In this document: positions 14,506 through 16,499 of the stretch, in pieces
Numbering within the stretch: position 1 is the stretch's first letter
Layout: each line of letters begins with the position of its first letter
Assembly: GCA_050117475.1 (NCBI GenBank)
Contig: JASFMR010000082.1
Span: 1 to 16,499, forward strand
Source of the DNA: Fodinibius sp050117475
GTDB lineage: Bacteria > Bacteroidota > Rhodothermia > Balneolales > Balneolaceae
Reading direction: 5' to 3'
DNA length: 16,499 bases
Translations under genes and position numbers: made by a program
Notes under the pieces: model-generated
Told to the model about the DNA's origin: nothing
Databases searched by the model: none
What the model saw: the letters and a program-made list of their open reading frames with translations, nothing else

Positions 14506-16011
14506 CTACGTATGGACGTATTGTGGTGTGATGGAATCCAGCCAGGAACTTGAATCCTCGTAATCTTCAACTACCTGTGGGCTTTTCTGGCACGTAAAGG
14601 TAGTAACCATACGCTCGACATCCTCTCTGAGTGTGTTGATAGTATTGTTAATCAGTGCCTGATTAAATCCTTTATCGCCCAGCCGGAGTGTAAATTCCAG
14701 TGAGATAACACGGCTCAGAATCCTTCCCAACTCCACCAAACGATTTTGGGTCAATGATTGATTGATTTTAAAATCAAGTAACTCCCTAAAATAGTCAGAA
14801 GCCCGTTCGGTGAGTTTAAAATCACTTAAAAACCTGTATAAATTTTTAAATTTCAGTTTCCGCATTTTTTTCAAAACAGACTCCGAAATTTGCTGATACA
14901 AAATATCATTTGAACCTTCAAAAATTTGGAAAGGACGGCTATCAATAAAAGATCTACCGGCTATATGGTCCATTCGATATCCTTTAGCTCCCATCAATTG
15001 CAATAAAGATTGGGAAGCTTGCTGCATCAAATCTGTGGTGTAGGTTTTAATAGCATTTGCAGAAATATCCATGGCCGCCACATTCTTTTCCAGGGGTACA
15101 TTTTCGCTGGTAAAAGCACACATTGCCGAGCACACCGTAAAAGCAGATTGCAATCGATTCAGGCGTTTTTTGACTTGGTCATAATTAAATAAGCTCTGCC
15201 CTCCTACATATCGTTCCTTACAATGCGTAATACCTTCTTCCATCATACGTTTGAGAAAACCGATGCCCATCCCGGGAAATTGAAGACGACTTCTGTGGAG
15301 AACATCCAGCATCATCTTAATACCGGTAGACTGAGGTTGCAAGCGATATTCAGCCGGCACCGTTATATTGATCTCATTACGACCATAAGGAAGCATATAA
15401 AGACCGGGATTTTTATAATATTCTTTTACTTCTATGCCTCCCCTTCTGGTATCATGAATAAAAAAACCGATATCCCTTCCCAGTTTTTCACTGCCATTTT
15501 TCTTCCGAGCCGTTATCAACCAAAAATCAGCATCGCCGGTTAGCCCCCCCCAATGCTTAGTGCCCTTGACATTGTATATTTTTCCATCATCCGACTTTTT
15601 AAATGCGGTTTCCATATGGAGGGCGTCAGAACCAAAGTCAGGTTCAGTAATCATCAAGCCACCCATATTATTTTCTTTAAGAAACCGATCGAATATAGGT
15701 TGTTTCACTCCTTCCGACCCATAATTGGCCACCGGCTGAAGAAAAAGAGCGCCATTTATGCCCATCATTAATGAAAGCGGAAGAGATTCATAAGAACTAG
15801 CCCCCAACATCGAAAGAGCCTCGTGAGTTTTAGCTCCCCGACCGCCATATTCTTCCGGTATAAAAACACTCAGAGGTTTGCATTCCATTATCTGATCAAA
15901 AATTTGCTGCGGCAAACCTCGTTCTGTGCTTAATTCATCAATATCGGCCTGCTCGTGGAAAAGGTTAAATAATTTCGTTTTATAGTGGTTTATAAAATCA
16001 GAAAAATTCAT
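14506..16011 (-). CDS. Acyl-CoA dehydrogenase family protein with C-terminal extension
   Basis: The 501-residue flavoprotein should oxidise an acyl-CoA to the 2-enoyl-CoA, passing electrons to an electron-transfer flavoprotein. The N-terminal helical part leads to FIPEEYGGRG (50-59), the FAD-binding segment MITEPDFGSDA (120-130), and a beta domain to about 225. The C-terminal helical domain contains LMGAKGY (339-345) and the catalytic-base motif FEGSNDI (364-370, Glu365). It is about 110 residues longer than the usual 380; the extra residues (390-501) form a further predicted helical region, as in some long-chain or FadE-like enzymes. Substrate chain length is not evident. The ATG start is preceded by a 150-base gap to the rRNA terminator. 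The next two genes in the same direction are the sirtuin and SGNH hydrolase. Confidence 0.88.
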   Translation of the reverse strand: MNFSDFINHYKTKLFNLFHEQADIDELSTERGLPQQIFDQIMECKPLSVFIPEEYGGRGAKTHEALSMLGASSYESLPLSLMMGINGALFLQPVANYGSEGVKQPIFDRFLKENNMGGLMITEPDFGSDALHMETAFKKSDDGKIYNVKGTKHWGGLTGDADFWLITARKKNGSEKLGRDIGFFIHDTRRGGIEVKEYYKNPGLYMLPYGRNEINITVPAEYRLQPQSTGIKMMLDVLHRSRLQFPGMGIGFLKRMMEEGITHCKERYVGGQSLFNYDQVKKRLNRLQSAFTVCSAMCAFTSENVPLEKNVAAMDISANAIKTYTTDLMQQASQSLLQLMGAKGYRMDHIAGRSFIDSRPFQIFEGSNDILYQQISESVLKKMRKLKFKNLYRFLSDFKLTERASDYFRELLDFKINQSLTQNRLVELGRILSRVISLEFTLRLGDKGFNQALINNTINTLREDVERMVTTFTCQKSPQVVEDYEDSSSWLDSITPQYVHT

Positions 16012-16081
16012 GTGCTATTGATCGGATTAGAGATATTAAAGCGTAACTATAGCTTCAATACGACTTGGTTACAAAAATGGG

Positions 16082-16109
16082 AATATACCGAATTAAATGC
16101 CTTGGTAAA
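16082..16109 (-). promoter_or_regulatory. Possible promoter for the acyl-CoA dehydrogenase operon
   Basis: On the minus strand, TTTACC (16104-16109) and TATATT (16082-16087) are separated by 16 bases, about 70 bases before the ATG. The elements only partly match a sigma-70-like consensus, and members of this group often use a different housekeeping promoter. A promoter is needed somewhere here because a strong terminator lies just upstream. Confidence 0.25.
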
Positions 16110-16161
16110 AGCAATTCAGTCAGGTAAATGCTGGTTTTTTCGTTATTTACACCCATTTTAT

Positions 16162-16197
16162 AAAAAAAGAGGTTATTCCCTTAAGGAACAACCTCTT
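16162..16197 (-). terminator. Strong rho-independent terminator of the rRNA operon
   Basis: On the minus strand, AAGAGGTTGTTCC and GGGAATAACCTCTT form a stem of about 13 pairs around a TTAA loop, followed by seven T. It lies about 20 bases after the 5S gene, in the right orientation to end the rRNA transcript. Confidence 0.88.
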
Positions 16198-16215
16198 CAT
16201 ACAAAAAAAATAAAA

Positions 16216-16332
16216 AGAGCAGTCGGGGACCTACGCTTCCGCCCTGAGGGCAGTACCATCGGCGCTGCAGGGTGTCACGGCCGTGTTCGGTATGGGAACG
16301 GGTGGGGCCCCTGCGCATGACCCGCCTGCTCA
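16216..16332 (-). rRNA. rrf: 5S ribosomal RNA
   Basis: About 117 bases on the minus strand match the 5S pattern: the CCACCCGTTCCCAT segment followed by CCGAACACGG, then AGCGCCGATGGTACTGC. The two ends (GAGCAG and CTGCTC) pair as the terminal helix I. End positions are set from this helix and may be off by a base or two. It follows the 23S gene in the usual bacterial order. The open frame on the opposite strand here is not a gene. Confidence 0.93.
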
Positions 16333-16382
16333 AAAAGTCAATAAGAGTCTTTGGCGTAGTGATAGCTGGAGGGTGGGTAAGG

Positions 16383-16413
16383 GGTTGCCCGACCCCGGCG
16401 GGTCGTGCAAGCC
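16383..16413 (-). repeat. Hairpin in the 23S-5S spacer
   Basis: The arms GGCTTGCACGACCC and GGGTCGGGCAACC pair over about 12 base pairs with one bulged C and one A-G mismatch, around a short GC loop. It sits 5 bases beyond the inferred 23S 3' end, within an 85-base spacer, and could be a processing signal or part of the 23S precursor stem region. It has no T-run, so it is not a terminator. Confidence 0.5.
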
Positions 16414-16417
16414 ATAT

Positions 16418-16499
16418 AAGGGGAAGCCGGTAGCCTGATTAGTACGGCTCGGCTGAACGTGTTACCACGCGTACACCTGCCGCCTATCGATCTGGTCGT
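16418..16499 (-). rRNA. rrl: 23S ribosomal RNA, 3' end (partial; continues beyond the window)
   Basis: On the minus strand, bases 16499 to about 16418 match the 3' end of 23S rRNA: GATAGGCGGCAGGTGTACGC, then GTTCAGCCGAGC, CGTACTAAT and GGCTTCCCC. The exact 3' end is estimated from E. coli 23S, which stops a few bases after the matching GGCTT. Only about 82 bases are in the window. Confidence 0.93.

Noticed and set aside
15985..16320. Open frame of 111 codons on the plus strand spanning the ACAD start region, the terminator and 5S
   Set aside because: It covers an rRNA gene and a terminator on the opposite strand and has no recognisable protein features.
1..16499. Search for insertion sequences, CRISPR arrays, tRNAs and defence genes
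   Set aside because: No transposase, no regularly spaced repeats and no tRNA-like sequence was seen; all larger reading frames are accounted for by metabolic, repair, signalling or hypothetical genes.

Overview
The window reads as chromosomal DNA from a Gram-negative member of the Bacteroidota/Balneolota/Rhodothermota side of the tree. The reasons are an AT-leaning composition, poor Shine-Dalgarno sequences in front of most genes, a 14-repeat two-component-regulator propeller kinase, a single-chain fused alpha/beta 2-oxoacid dehydrogenase E1, and a cluster of phenylacetate-type genes. The exact genus cannot be read from the sequence alone; a Balneolales-like marine or halotolerant organism is my best guess. 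No phage genes, insertion sequences, CRISPR arrays or tRNAs were seen.

Layout. (1) Bases 1-2713, plus strand: the 3' part of paaZ, a crotonase-family gene and an AlkD-type DNA glycosylase, closely spaced and probably one transcript. (2) Bases 2714-7689, minus strand: two related HisKA_2-type sensor kinases, one with a HAMP-PAS arrangement and one with a periplasmic double propeller. No response regulator is nearby. (3) Bases 7951-11192, minus strand: a HisC-like aminotransferase followed 20 bases later by the fused 2-oxoacid dehydrogenase E1. (4) Bases 11378-12826, plus strand: a short-chain dehydrogenase and a small exported glycine-rich protein made of an internal duplication. (5) Bases 12823-16011, minus strand: an acyl-CoA dehydrogenase, a sirtuin of the SIRT5/CobB type with no cysteines, and a cytoplasmic SGNH hydrolase, as one operon. 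(6) Bases 16162-16499, minus strand: the 3' end of an rRNA operon (23S 3' end, hairpin-containing spacer, 5S, strong rho-independent terminator).

How the genes may work together. Most of the metabolic genes handle acyl-CoA thioesters or the 2-oxo acids that feed them. PaaZ and the crotonase belong to aerobic phenylacetyl-CoA breakdown. The aminotransferase/E1 pair could convert an amino acid (branched-chain or aromatic) to its acyl-CoA. The acyl-CoA dehydrogenase is paired with a predicted lysine deacylase. The links between these blocks are inference from proximity.

No wholly new defence or mobile system was found. The points most worth a second look are the internal duplication in the small exported protein, the cysteine-free sirtuin and its operon, the DNA-alkylation repair gene inside a pathway that makes a reactive epoxide, and the paired orphan kinases.
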